Positions 43,894 to 55,753 of a stretch of DNA of 64,000 nucleotides are shown here, piece by piece. The DNA lies in NCBI GenBank assembly GCA_964019415.1, contig OZ025870.1, positions 10,798,455 through 10,862,454 of the forward strand, read 5' to 3'. The stretch's first letter is position 1, and the number at the start of each line of letters is the position of its first letter. This stretch comes from Ianthella basta (Eukaryota; Porifera; Demospongiae; Verongiida; Ianthellidae). The translations under genes and the position numbers were made by a program. The notes under the pieces were generated by a model that saw only the letters and a list, made by a program, of their open reading frames with translations, did not search any database and was not told the origin of the DNA.

Positions 43894-43896
<3 letters not shown>
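42526..43896. other. Non-coding; relic of a type B 5' flank
   Basis: 42670-42960 repeats the region upstream of the 8879 gene (AATGTATGTACCAGTG; AAAGCCTCCTTAG; GTCACTTACAGGTT; TGCACAACTCA), with TATAAAAG at 42784, but no initiator or coding sequence follows. 43411 holds another short relic (GCTTTTGATGTACAAT). The rest shows no gene. Confidence 0.5.
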
Positions 43897-43933
<37 letters not shown>

Positions 43934-43936
43934 CAC
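43897..43936. repeat. (CA)n microsatellite at an exon border
   Basis: About 40 bp of CA whose minus-strand reading starts exactly at the donor GT of the candidate exon 43937-44044. Confidence 0.9.
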
Positions 43937-44044
43937 CTCTTGAGCATGTTCAACTATTCCTGTTGCTGGAGCTCCTGCAATGCTATATAGATGAATGACA
44001 CGCAATCCATCAAAGCACCTGTTTGCTGCAGTATCTTCTTCATG
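43937..44044 (-). CDS. Candidate internal exon, unknown gene
   Basis: On the minus strand exactly 36 open codons lie between an acceptor (AATAACAG) and a donor CAAGAG|GTGTGT. The peptide begins HEEDTAANRCFDGLRVIHLY and ends GIVEHAQE. The block is phase 0 on both sides. A frameshifted duplicate lies at 12167-12290. I do not recognise the family, and no adjacent exon was found. It could be part of a decayed gene spread with the repeats. Confidence 0.35.
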
Positions 44045-44714
<670 letters not shown>

Positions 44715-44771
44715 CCTGCCATCTTGCGAATGCCCTCCTCTTCTCCTCCACTAGGTTTACAGAGGAGGAGG

Positions 44772-44774
<3 letters not shown>

Positions 44775-44833
<59 letters not shown>
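44775..44833. repeat. (GT)n microsatellite
   Basis: About 58 bp of GT, 60 bp after the previous tract and separated from it by CTCCTCTTCTCCTCC-type sequence. Confidence 0.95.
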
Positions 44834-44836
<3 letters not shown>

Positions 44837-45433
44837 AATGCACAAGAGCACACCCACAAAAATTAGCCTCAGAAACATTTTAGCATTACATGCACATCTG
44901 GTATGTACATAATATAGATAATATTATGTATATTAAAGTGAATATTGCGTTTCTTTGTATTCATAACAATGATAAACATATAAGTGATTTAAACTTAGCC
45001 ATCTAACAGAAATTACGCACAAGATAGAACAGTAAATGAATAAACTTAAATAGGCCAATTCACAGTTGGGCACACTTGTGTGTGCTGCATGCAAAAATTG
45101 ATTGCAAATCAAATTGAATGCACAAAAGTGTAAGTATTTGTCTACATTAATAATTGTGATGCACTGGTAAGAGGTCCTAGCAATTAACTAGAGCACTAAA
45201 ATATACTGTTAACATATATATTGTTATGAAAGCGGTTCTCACACGAGTCTCGATTCAATGAGTCAATTGCAGGCTTTTCTCAAAGGCTCAGACAAATTGG
45301 CGCCTCACCAATATATACATACGCATACTTGCAGTATAGATAGCAATGGGAAATGTACATTTCATATAGATATACTACATATTTATGTATTCTATAATGC
45401 ATGCCCTACACATTGTACTGTACTGTATTATTA
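44834..45433. other. AT-rich spacer with a type C promoter-flank relic
   Basis: About 45290-45400 (GGCGCCTCACCAATATATAC... CTACATATTTATGTAT) parallels 48365-48470 upstream of the type C gene and, less well, 43725-43830. It is probably the old 5' flank of the pseudogene at 45706. No gene otherwise. Confidence 0.4.
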
Positions 45434-45668
45434 CTAGCAGGAAAACCCGCCTTTTGCAGGCTTCCCTGCTATGGTGCATTGCTGACAGCATGCCGGCGCC
45501 TGTCTGCCGATGCCAGCATGCTGTGTGAAGGTGTGTTGATGTCAGCTGGGCAGTATGCTGGTACCTGCAACGTCATGTGTGCATGGTATGAGAGTATGCA
45601 TGGGCTAGCATTAATCAGATTGTACTATAGCATGGAGTGCCAGCAAGCGGAGCACATGCCAGTGCACA
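45434..45668 (-). mobile_element. Helitron-like 3' end
   Basis: On the minus strand GCCTGCAAAAGGCGGG forms a hairpin and is followed by TTTTCCTGCTAG and then T. This is the Helitron 3' pattern (hairpin, CTAG, T target). The 5' end is uncertain; a TCGATTATAC string at about 45668 is a candidate only. It sits between the type C promoter-flank relic and the pseudogene at 45706. Confidence 0.5.
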
Positions 45669-45705
45669 TAGTATAATCGACAATGCTATGCCTGCTATTT
45701 AGACT

Positions 45706-45822
45706 TACAAAGACGAATCTTCTCGCTTTCAGCGGAACAGTGGTTACGAGGATACCATGCGTAGGGAGTTAGAGCTTCACCAGACAGTAAAGTTGCTGCT
45801 TGTAGTCTTGTCCAAGAAGTGA
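45706..45822 (+). pseudogene. Methyltransferase with internal deletion (type C)
   Basis: Codons for YKDESSRFQRNSGY are joined in frame to EDTMRRELELHQTVKLLLVV and a stop. About 650 bp (all SAM motifs) are missing. The joint is at GGTTAC|GAGGA (45745-45748); intact genes have TAC at both deletion ends (GGTTAC and AAGTAC), so a 3-base microhomology fits the event. AATAAA at about 45958 may be the old polyadenylation signal. Confidence 0.8.
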
Positions 45823-46848
45823 CTCTATCCTACCCTTCAATGCACTATCCAACTTCCTATTAGCATAATAATTGTATTTTTTGACTGTTAATTAGCTGTA
45901 GCTATGTATATATGCTACTAGAACTTGTGTTCATGAGTCTATGAATGGGTGTATGCAAATAAATGTATTACTCCACAACCATCAAAGTATAACTAGGGCA
46001 TACATTAAAATGCAACCAGCCTCGCTTGAATGTATAGCTATTTCAGTGAAGTACAGTGCTTGAGCGTAACTTGACCAGGGCAAGTACATTGTGGGCAATA
46101 GAACTGTAATCTGCTTTCACTGGCTGTCAGAAAGAAGGGATAGCAAGCCAGACGAAGCACTGGATGGCAGCTGGGCAATCGACACCTACATATTTGGAGC
46201 TGCGCAGGGAAGCCCGTCCGTGCTGTGCTAACACAGTGCTCGTTATCGCTTCACCCGAGTGAACAGTGAAAGTGTTCCCGGCCACGCGGGACAAATGACG
46301 TCAGCCAATATGGCGGAATGGCCAACAGGCGTGTAGCCCTCGCTGAAGCAATTGGCGACGTTGACAACAATCTGAACGCAGCGTGCATCGATGAAGTGGA
46401 GTGTTGAGCAGTTTCGTGGCCGATGGTGGCCAAGTAGAGCGTTTTGTTGTCGTGAGCGCCTGCGGAGAACACCGGGCTATTGCGCAATACATACATACAT
46501 ACAAACGTGGGACGACAACGCATCACGATTACTTGCCTCGCCTTTCGGCTCGGCAAAAATTGTAATTACAATATAGTACTCAGTGTTAGCAATATGGTAT
46601 GATCTAACCGTCGCAGCAATCAGTGCTCATATGCACTGAGGGTGTGATCAGTCACGCTATTACATTAGTGCAACACATTCACACTGACACACACCAGTTT
46701 CCCACAATCACATTGTTCAATAGTATAGTGATTCCTACCAGGATCGCATGGTGAATACAAAACAAAGAGAGTTGGAGTGGGAAGTGCCCATGCAACAGTT
46801 TCATTTGCAACATTTTCCCACGGTCAAAGCGTTACTATTTTTGGAGTA

Positions 46849-46849
<1 letters not shown>
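45823..46849. other. Spacer with CpG-rich promoter-like segment
   Basis: 46200-46560 is CpG-rich and contains AATGACGTCAGCC (CRE) followed by AATATGGCGG (YY1-like), which suggests a promoter, but no convincing exon follows in either direction. From 46570 onward the sequence is a paralogue of 49640-49960. Confidence 0.45.

Positions 46850-46931
<82 letters not shown>
46850..46931. repeat. (CA)n microsatellite
   Basis: About 80 bp of CA; the paralogous site at 49915 has only CACACACAG. Confidence 0.95.
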
Positions 46932-46935
<4 letters not shown>

Positions 46936-47193
46936 GTGTGTAGTGAAATGACTTCTTTTAGCGAGCTGATTCGAATGAAATATTGTCTTCTATATAATAT
47001 TACATAGAATCATTGCTTGACTATTGTGAAACTTTGACAGCTATCACTTAGCTAAGCAGTTGTGGGAGTGATCTTCTTCCGAAATACAATGACTAGGAAG
47101 GTGATTTCGGCAGCAGAAGATGAGTTCACTGAACCCATGCATGCACTACACATAGTCTCGTGCAGCCTAGACCCCCTTCCTGTCTTCTATATA

Positions 47194-47370
47194 CAGTGGA
47201 ACCTCAGAAATAAGAGCACCATCCGGGCCATGAAGAGTGGTCTTATTTTCAAGGTGGTCTTAATTCTGAGAACTATAATTCATGTATACATGGATTTGGG
47301 ACTAAACCAAAGCGGTCTTATTTCTAAGGTGGTCGTTTTATAGAGGTGGTCGTATAGCGGGGTTCCACTG
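47194..47370. mobile_element. MITE, pogo/Tc1-mariner type, TA target
   Basis: Starts CAGTGGAACCTCAGAAATAA and ends GGGGTTCCACTG, flanked by TA on both sides (47192-47193 and 47371-47372). 177 bp, no coding. The paralogue near 50765 reads CCTGTATAGAGGCC, a clean empty site. The CAGTGGAACC terminus and TA duplication fit pogo/Tigger-like MITEs. Confidence 0.85.
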
Positions 47371-47634
47371 TAGAGGAAAGGGCTGGCCACAAGAGACTAT
47401 GAATATGTTGTTCAAAAAATTATTGTAACGCCTCGATCGTGGGAAAATCACAAATGCAAAAATTCAGATGGGCACTTCCAGCTACTTTACCCCTAAGTTC
47501 TTTTCATTCATTATGCACTCCTGTTCCTACATAAAATGGACAGCATGCTATGAAGTTTAGAAGATGTATATATAGCTAAGTATAATTATATATATTATAC
47601 ATAGCTAACCTGGACACATGCAGCTTAGTCAAAT

Positions 47635-47930
47635 GGCATGTTGCATTGTGTACAGAGGGAGGACCTCCTCAAAATATGTGCACCATTAATTTTGTGTAGC
47701 TAGTTCAATGTGCGGTGAAGTAGTTTGTGTCACCCACACAAATGCTATACCAGATGATATGTTGTGCTTGTACCGCATATAATGGTATGTTGTGTACAGA
47801 GGGAGGACCTCCTCAAATAATGTGCACCATTAATTTTGTGTAGCTAGTTTAATGTGCGGTGAAGTAGTCTGTGGTACCCACACAAATGCTATACCAGATG
47901 ATATGTTGTGCATGTACCACATATATGCAA
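47635..47930. repeat. Tandem duplication of about 147 bp
   Basis: GTGTACAGAGGGAGGACCTC, CACCATTAATTTTGTGTAGC and AATGCTATACCAGATGATAT occur twice in order. The block GAGGACCTCCTC appears in inverse form at about 57275 and 60880, so it belongs to a dispersed repeat. Confidence 0.8.
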
Positions 47931-48637
47931 ATCCTCAAAGTAGACATAATGTGTACCATATCTGCCGTGAAATGTGCTGTGATGTGTTTAGTCTCTTACA
48001 CGTACCTATAAGTGTTGAGTACTATTGCGCATGGTTGGAGTGAAGATCACACTGCAGTGGGTGTACTCATACATGTACAGTCGTTACCAAGCTGCACCAA
48101 TTTTGGTGCATGAGATCATCGCTCCCTATTTTCAACAGTGAATCTTCACTAATAATTATAATGCTCCTTCTACCCCAGAGGAATCATTATGATTATGTCT
48201 TACTAGTTGGTGGGTTTCATGGTGAGGGTGCAAAGATGATGCGTCTGCAAGAATTACCACATCATCATAAAGCTTCCTCTAAGTGAACCTCCCACATTCC
48301 TGTGGGTTCTCTGGATGATTACACGCCTGGGCGGTAATTGCAATAATATTTTTAAAATATCTCAGACACATCGCCTCACAAACTGATTCATACGCGTATT
48401 TACAGTATAAATCTAGTTGAGCGCAATAGAAAGTTTATATAGATACGCTACATATGTTTATGTATAAATTCTTGTTTCCGGTATTCGGTGACCTGACCTT
48501 TAAACGCCTGTTAACCATCTTTGCTGTAACAGACTGTTACGTATCAGGAGACGCATTGCGACTCAGTCAACCCCGCCTAAGTAAACTTCTGGAATCGCAA
48601 AGTACTACGTATACTGATCGAAGGGAAGACAAGAATC
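47931..48637 (+). other. Spacer and 5' flank of the type C gene
   Basis: ACTCAGTCAACC at about 48560 resembles the initiator of the other subtypes. TATAAAT at about 48461 is too far upstream (about 95 bp) to pair with it. The rest has no gene. Confidence 0.4.
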
Positions 48638-49414
48638 ATGTCCAAGACGGAAGCTGCGAAAACGTACGAAGACGAATCTTCTCGCTTTCAAAAGAACAGC
48701 GGTTACCAGTTTATCCAGCAGCTCTCTCCTGATCCTGGTTGCAGAGTTCTTGACTTAGGCTGTGGAACAGGCGCTCTAACTGCTGTTTTGTCTGAGCGCG
48801 TGGGACCAGAAGGAAAAGTAATCGCTGTTGACCCTGATGGAGAGAGGCTGAAACTCGCTCAAGAGAAGTATGCTAGAGACAACATTGAGTATGTGAAGGG
48901 TGACGACGCAACGTTTCCAGAGGGCCCATATGATCTTATATTCGCCAATGAAGTTGTACACTGGGTGAAAGACAAAGAGGTCCTCTTCAGACGTGTATCT
49001 GAGAATCTGAAGCCTGGAGGAAGGTTTGCTTTCACAACAACTGATGGCACTCCGATACACGAGTTCCCACCAACTGCAAACGAAGTCATGAATGAACTAT
49101 TTGGTCTTGGCTTCATTGGCAAGATTTTTGGTAAGAAAATGACTTTCCTGACATGTGGCCAATACCGAGAGATAGCGTCGTCCCACGGTCTCACTGTTAC
49201 GAGTATGGAAGAGAGGAAGGTGCCTAATTATCTCACTGGGACGGTCGATAATCTCCTTGACTTCTTCTTTGGTTTGTTGCAAGGACAGTTGGACCGTGAA
49301 GCTGTCACTGAAGAAGCTTTGCAGAGCTGTAGGGACAAGTACGAGGAAGACATGCGTAAGGAGTTAGAGCTTCACCAGACATTGAAGTTGCTGCTTGTAG
49401 TTATGACCAAGTAA
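48638..49414 (+). CDS. SAM-dependent methyltransferase, type C
   Basis: 258 aa, intronless and the most divergent intact copy (MSKTEAAKTYEDESSRFQKN). SAM motifs kept: VLDLGCGTGALTAVLSE, VIAVDPDGERL, GDDATFPEGPYDLIFANEVV. Here NEVVHW replaces NQVVHW. The substrate half differs from A and B (TTTDGTPIHEFPPTANEVMN, GKIFGKKMTFLTCGQYREIA), and the end is ELHQTLKLLLVVMTK, one residue short. Several dead fragments in the window (12387, 27449 series, 45706) are nearest to this subtype, so it may be the oldest lineage. Cytosolic small-molecule methyltransferase by family; substrate unknown. Confidence 0.9.
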   Translation: MSKTEAAKTYEDESSRFQKNSGYQFIQQLSPDPGCRVLDLGCGTGALTAVLSERVGPEGKVIAVDPDGERLKLAQEKYARDNIEYVKGDDATFPEGPYDLIFANEVVHWVKDKEVLFRRVSENLKPGGRFAFTTTDGTPIHEFPPTANEVMNELFGLGFIGKIFGKKMTFLTCGQYREIASSHGLTVTSMEERKVPNYLTGTVDNLLDFFFGLLQGQLDREAVTEEALQSCRDKYEEDMRKELELHQTLKLLLVVMTK

Positions 49415-49966
49415 TGAAGAACTGACACACGTATCCAATAGGCATATATAACAAAGCGCTTCCGTTATACAACTCCCATTAGCAATTTATAGTTGTTTTA
49501 TAATGTTTGACTGGTAACTAGCTGTAGCCGTGTATCACAGTGTGCTACTTGTACTTTGTGTTCATGTGTATGGGTGTATGCAAATATATCACTGTAGTAT
49601 TCATTAACCATAGCATCGAATTAATATTATTATATACTCAGTGTGTTATATATAATGTAGTGTGATCTGACCATCACAGCAACCACTGATCACATGCATG
49701 CATCGATCAAGAGTGTGAGCAATTACACCATTATATTATATAGTGTGATGCATTCCCATGAACACCAGGATTCACATGGTTGTTCACTAGTAGTGATTCC
49801 TACCAGGAGCTCAGTGTGAAGGCAAAATGGAGGGGGTAAGAGTGGGAAGCACCCATGCAACAGTTTCATTTTCAATATTTTCCACACAGTCAAAATGTTA
49901 CTATTTTCAAAACAGCACACACAGACCGTGTGTAGTGGAATTGTCCTCTTTTGTCAAACCCAAGAG
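49415..49966. other. Type C 3' flank and paralogue of 46570-46960
   Basis: After the 3' flank, 49640-49960 repeats the 46.6-kb segment (GTGGGAAGCACCCATGCAAC; TAGTGATTCCTACCAGG). No gene. Confidence 0.5.
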
Positions 49967-49975
49967 CCCCAAGCT

Positions 49976-50488
49976 TAGTCAGGTGTCGCGTGACCCCTCC
50001 TCATGGAAGGGTCAGGTTAAGTCTAATACATTGACTTGTCCACGCGGAATGCAATTATGCGCTGTGGAATGTAATTATTGTGCAACATTATGCCTTGTTT
50101 GTGGCCGCAAGTACGCACAACGGCTCGTGACACTTACCTGATCTTTCATAATAGCCGTCAAAGGAGCGACAGCAAAGACTATTGATGTCCCTTCAAATGG
50201 CAACACGAGGACGAACACTGTCGGCGGGCACGCGTAGCATAGGCTCTTGCCAAAGCCAGTCGGCAAAACAGCGAAAACATCTCTCACAGAAACGATGCCA
50301 GACATGACCTGAAGTTGCTCTGGCTTCATGCTCTGGTCTGCTGCCATTTGCAAACACGCGAACAATAAATATTACACACCTTTCCTGCAATCTGATTGGG
50401 CATGCAACCATTGTTGCGTGCTGCACAAGTCAATGTATTAGACTTAACCTGACCCTTCTGCGAGGAGGGGTCACGTGACGCCTGACTA
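49976..50488. mobile_element. TIR transposon with 9-bp TSD carrying a helicase exon (Pack-MULE-like)
   Basis: 64-bp terminal inverted repeats (49976-50039 and 50425-50488) start TAGTCAGGTGTCGCGTGACC and end with the complement, with about five mismatches. Both sides carry the 9-bp direct repeat CCCCAAGCT (49967-49975 and 50489-50497). Long TIRs plus 9-bp duplications are typical of Mutator-like elements, which in plants capture gene pieces. The 385-bp interior has no transposase; it holds a RecQ-type helicase exon with a good splice donor. Other superfamilies with 8-9 bp duplications remain possible. Confidence 0.75.
50138..50347 (-). CDS. RecQ-like helicase first exon, captured fragment
   Basis: On the minus strand 70 codons run from ATGGCAGCAGACC to a strong donor CAG|GTAAGT at 50137. 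The peptide has the RecQ order: KPEQLQVM (motif 0), AVLPTGFGKSLCY (Walker A, motif I), VFAVAPLTAIMKDQ (motif Ia). Motifs II-VI are missing, since the element ends 150 bp further on. It is an exon fragment inside a TIR element, so splicing could at most fuse it to outside sequence. The open frame and intact donor suggest recent capture. A frame six codons longer upstream is open, so the start is a choice. Confidence 0.7.
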
Positions 50489-50497
50489 CCCCAAGCT

Positions 50498-51102
50498 GTG
50501 GTGCTAGCGTATATCATCGCTGTGGTATCGTATATATGTGGCATGCATGTAGGTCAGTATGCACATGGTCTGGGTCAAATGGAATAGTCTTTTATGTGGA
50601 ACCATCGCCTGACTATTGTAAATCTTTGCCAGCCACTAGTGCTTCATCTGCAGTGCAATGACTAGGAAGGCGATTTCGCCAGCAGAAGATTAGTTCACTA
50701 AACCGGCCGTGCCTTGTGCACACGCAGCCTCATGCAGCCCAAACCTGGGGCCCTTCCTACCTCCTGTATAGAGGCCACATCATGACACTATTCACACAAA
50801 AATTATAGTAACACCTCGATCGTGGGAAAATTGCAAATGCAATACTTTGCATGGTGCTTCCAGCTATTTACTATACTCCTAGTTCTCTTACACTTTATGC
50901 ACTCCTGTTCCTATACATACAAAGATGAACAGCTTATATACTGAAGTCTAGAAGATTTAGTGTTACTGTGTTTCTGTACATGAAAATGTATTATAATTCA
51001 TATAATTATAGTAGTAAATAGTATCAGTATGTATATCATTTCATGCATGCACCAACATGCACAAGTTCAGAACACATAAAACATCATGCCTATTATTCCG
51101 TG
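50498..51102. other. Paralogue of 46960-47600
   Basis: CAATGACTAGGAAGG...CGATTTCG, CACCTCGATCGTGGGAAAAT and GCACTCCTGTTCCTA are shared with the 47-kb copy. It contains the empty site for the MITE (about 50765). No gene. Confidence 0.55.
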
Positions 51103-51309
<207 letters not shown>

Positions 51310-51356
51310 ATTGTAGAATGATGACTATCATATGGTATGATATGCACGGTATTCAT

Positions 51357-51710
51357 GAGAGGCAATCAGTGAAGAGACTATTGAAAATACTTACATGGAT
51401 GACAAGGAGGTGCCCGGCTATTACATTGGGAGTGTCAACGATCTTATCAGCTTTCTGTTTGGTTTGCTGCATGGAGAGTTGGACCAAGAGGCAATCAGTG
51501 AAGAGACTATCGAAAATTGCAGGGACAAGTAGTGTCAACGATCTTATCAGCTTTCTGTTTGGTTTGCTGCATGGAGAGTTGGACCAAGAGGCAATCAGTG
51601 AAGAGACTATCGAAAATTGCAGGGACAAGTATGACAATAACTTGTACCATGAGGCAGAAGCTCATCTGAAGACTAGAAAACTCCTGCATGCAGTTTTGAC
51701 CAAGCCATGA
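51357..51710 (+). pseudogene. Methyltransferase 3' fragment with internal duplications (type B)
   Basis: Only the C-terminal quarter is present and it is scrambled. First come codons for EAISEETIEN, then TYMDDKEVPGYYIGSVNDLI to ENCRDK followed by a stop. The SVNDLISFLFGLLHGELDQE segment is then repeated (second copy from about 51532) and runs on to LLHAVLTKP and the stop. The duplicated block is about 100 bp. The last block is in frame with the CA tract only by chance. Confidence 0.8.
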
Positions 51711-53008
<1,298 letters not shown>

Positions 53009-53440
53009 GTAGTTAAATGCTGACCAAGAGGTGTCTCTGAGATTTAGAGCACGAGGCACGAGGGTGCAAAGCGCCCGAGTGCCGAGTGGTCTAAATCTTC
53101 AGAGACACCAATTGGTCAGCATTTAAGTGTTATAGATCACAACGATTGGTCAAAGAGCGGCAGCGAATCAGTGTAACTACTCGTACTTGCATCATCACGC
53201 GTCTTCCGGAAGTAGTTAGCAATTTCTGACAATGGCCGAGAAAAAGTCGTTTGGTTAATGGGTTTGTCATCTTGCAGCAGACGTCTTAAAGGTCGGCAGT
53301 GGATGCGGCGCGTAAGCTAAACATAAGCTTACTCACTGTCGGCCCCGTCAGCCACAGCGTTTCCCAGAGCGGTGTTCTAAGCCTGTTCCCAGCTCGTAAC
53401 CAATACCTTTCTCGGCCCTGGTTCGTTTGTTGCTTTGTGT
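53009..53440. repeat. Inserted repeat, inverse of 7830-8300
   Basis: Bordered by two copies of about 40 bp (TATAGCCGTGCATAACACCA... at 52979 and ...AGCCATGCATAACACCATTT at 53459). The parallel locus at 55300-55335 lacks the insert. It carries the foldback hairpin at 53013-53126 and the GGTCGGCAGTGGATGCGGC block. Confidence 0.65.
53013..53126. repeat. Foldback element, copy 3
   Basis: Ends TTAAATGCTGACC and GGTCAGCATTTAA; centre AAAGCGCCCGAGTGCC. Inverted in orientation relative to the 8180 copy. Confidence 0.8.
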
Positions 53441-53812
53441 GTATTGTGCCAGTGCGTATAGCCATGCATAACACCATTTGCTATAAAATGTTAAATCCAA
53501 TTTGTAGCTGTACAAGCATTTGGTCACTTGCAGCTGTTTCTCGTACAAGTGCATGCACACAAGTTTCCTTATTCATCGCTACATTGTGTACTTTTGTACA
53601 AAAAACAGCTGCAAGGGACGCACAGTTTGGACTGAATGAATTTAAACTTTACCACAAATATTGCATTACAATGTACAATAGAGCCACATTGGCTGGTAAC
53701 TTTCCCGCATTTCCTGTTAGTTAAAAGTGTGTAGGCTGGTTAATTGCCATTCTCAGACATGAGGCACGCACCTGATGTCAGCAGTCAATGTACCACAGCA
53801 TGCCTGTCTCCT
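53441..53812. other. 5' flank of the 53900 gene
   Basis: Repeated at 55290-55666. It contains CATTTGGTCACTTGCAGCTG, ACATTGTGTACTTTTGTACAA and CATGAGGCACGCACCTGA. Probably the upstream regulatory part of type B promoters. Confidence 0.5.
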
Positions 53813-53845
53813 TATAAAAGGGCAGACAATTGACCACTCAGTCAG
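53813..53845 (+). promoter_or_regulatory. TATA box and initiator of the 53900 gene
   Basis: TATAAAAG at 53813-53820, then ACTCAGTCAG with its A at 53840, 27 bp downstream of the first T. Leader of about 60 nt. Confidence 0.75.
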
Positions 53846-53899
53846 TGTCGCTTAACTAGAAATCACCGTGCCAAGAAATTACTGAAGAGAAACCCAGGA

Positions 53900-54673
53900 A
53901 TGTCCAAGACTCAATCTGCAAAGTGCTACGGCGAAACCTCCAGCTTTCAAAGGAACAGCGGTTACCAGTTTATCCAGGAATTGTCTCCAGGCCGTGGATG
54001 TAGAGTTCTTGACTTGGGCTGTGGAACAGGCCCTCTTGCGGCCGTCTTGTCTGAGTGTGTGGGTCCAGAAGGAAAAGTAATCGCTGTTGACCCCGATGGA
54101 GAGAGACTGAAACTTGCACAAGACAATTATGCTAGAGACAACATTGAGTATGTGAGCGGTAATGATGCAATGTATCCAGAGGGCCCATATGATCTTATAT
54201 TTGCCAATCAAGTTGTGCACTGGGTCAAAGACAAGGATGCACTGTTTAAACGTGTATATCAAAATCTGAAGCCTGGAGGGCGATTTGCATTCGTAACGGG
54301 CAATAGTGCTCCTGAGTGGCCACCAGCTGTGAACAACTGCACAGCAGAGCTATTTGGAACTGACTTCCTCCATACGATTTATCACAGAAACATGACTTTC
54401 CTCACCTGCGAACAGTTCCAAGAACTAGCAGAGTCCCATGGCTTTGTCGTTACTTACATGGAGGACAAGGACGTGCCCGGCTATTACATTGGGAGCGTCA
54501 ATGATCTTATCGGCTTTCTGTTTGGTTTGCTGCATGGAGAGTTGGATCGAGAGGCAATCAGTGAAGAGACTATTCAAAATTGCAGGAACAAGTACGAAAA
54601 TGACTTGTACCGTGAGGCAGAAGCTCATCTGAAGACTAGAAATCTGTTGCATGTAGTTCTGACCAAGCCATGA
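53900..54673 (+). CDS. SAM-dependent methyltransferase, type B
   Basis: 257 aa, intronless and intact, close to the 8879 gene. VLDLGCGTGPLAAVLSE, VIAVDPDGERL, DLIFANQVVHWVKDKDALF, then NSAPEWPPAVNNCTAELFGT and GYYIGSVNDLIGFLFGLLHG. Differences from 8879 are few (E to K after ALF, GNG to GNS, M for T in NDAMYPEG). TATA/initiator promoter just upstream. The next copy (55754) shares both flanks, so the pair arose by segmental duplication of about 1.85 kb. Confidence 0.9.
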   Translation: MSKTQSAKCYGETSSFQRNSGYQFIQELSPGRGCRVLDLGCGTGPLAAVLSECVGPEGKVIAVDPDGERLKLAQDNYARDNIEYVSGNDAMYPEGPYDLIFANQVVHWVKDKDALFKRVYQNLKPGGRFAFVTGNSAPEWPPAVNNCTAELFGTDFLHTIYHRNMTFLTCEQFQELAESHGFVVTYMEDKDVPGYYIGSVNDLIGFLFGLLHGELDREAISEETIQNCRNKYENDLYREAEAHLKTRNLLHVVLTKP

Positions 54674-55666
54674 AGAACTGACACCTATCGACTGTAACTA
54701 CTCAACCAAATAATTTGGTATAGAATGTCTGAGTAACTCACTTTATAGCCGTATATATGCTTAAGTGTTAGTGTTAGTGTGCTTCTGAATGGCTGTGTAC
54801 GTACAAATTACTGCATTATTTCATTTAAAGTGTGTTTAAGTTAGTATTTCACTAATATTTCGAATTGTCCGCCAAATGAAACAAAGTGCTGACTAGATTG
54901 CATACTCCTTGCCGTATTTTCACGGGAGAGATGCATGGACAGCTAGCTACCCCGCCAGATCGTGAACACATAATCCACCATCAGATGCGGCCACAGATCT
55001 AACTCCCCACGTTGGGCAAGTCACAAGTATAGCTTGTTCTTCCCAGACAGTGTGCAGTCCTGGATATTATTAAGCAATAATTATATTTCCACCTTACAAG
55101 CTGACTCACACTCATGACCACCAACACAAACTCACTGTTTGTGTATAAAGTACATCTGTCTTGTTAGGGTTGTTAAAGGTACCTGCATACTTCAGTGGTG
55201 AAGGCTCCAGATTATGTCACATGATCTGAAATCTTTCACCAAGTTATCTATAGACCTGCTTCATGTATAGCTACAACCCACAGTGTATATTGTGCCAATG
55301 TGTATAGCCGTGCATAACACCATTTGCTATTACATGTTAAGTCATATTTGTAGCTGTACAAGCGTTTGGTCACTTGCAGCTGTTTCTCGTACAACTGCAT
55401 GCACACAAGTTTCCTTATTCACCGTTACATTGTGTACTTTTGTACAAAAGCAGCTGCAAGTGACGCACAGTTTGGACTGAATGAATTAAACTTTACCGCA
55501 AATATAATGTACAATAGAACCATACTGATTGGTAACCTTCCTGCATTTCCTGTGGGTTAATGGTGTGTAGGCTGGTAAATCGTCATTGTTGACTTACAGT
55601 AAGCTCTCAGACATGAGGCACACACCTGAGGTCAGCAGACAATGTAGCACAGCTTGTCTGTCTCCT
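54674..55666 (+). other. Type B 3' flank and 5' flank of the next copy
   Basis: GAAGAACTGACACCTATCGAC... then spacer that repeats 52660-53000 and 53441-53812. No further gene. Confidence 0.5.
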
Positions 55667-55700
55667 TATAAAAGGGCAGACAATTGAGTGCTCAGTCAGT
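55667..55700 (+). promoter_or_regulatory. TATA box and initiator of the 55754 copy
   Basis: TATAAAAG at 55667-55674; GCTCAGTCAG with its A at 55694, again 27 bp. The promoter is intact although the gene is interrupted. Confidence 0.75.
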
Positions 55701-55753
55701 GTCACTTAACTAGAAATCACCGTGCCAAGAAATTACTGAAGAGAAACCCAGGA

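Noticed and set aside
46251..46556. 101-codon minus-strand frame in CpG-rich DNA
   Set aside because: The frame crosses a promoter-like segment and a CATA repeat, with no recognisable domain.
50075..50137. Extension of the helicase frame beyond KDQ
   Set aside because: A perfect GTAAGT donor follows KDQ, and the residues after it do not resemble RecQ.
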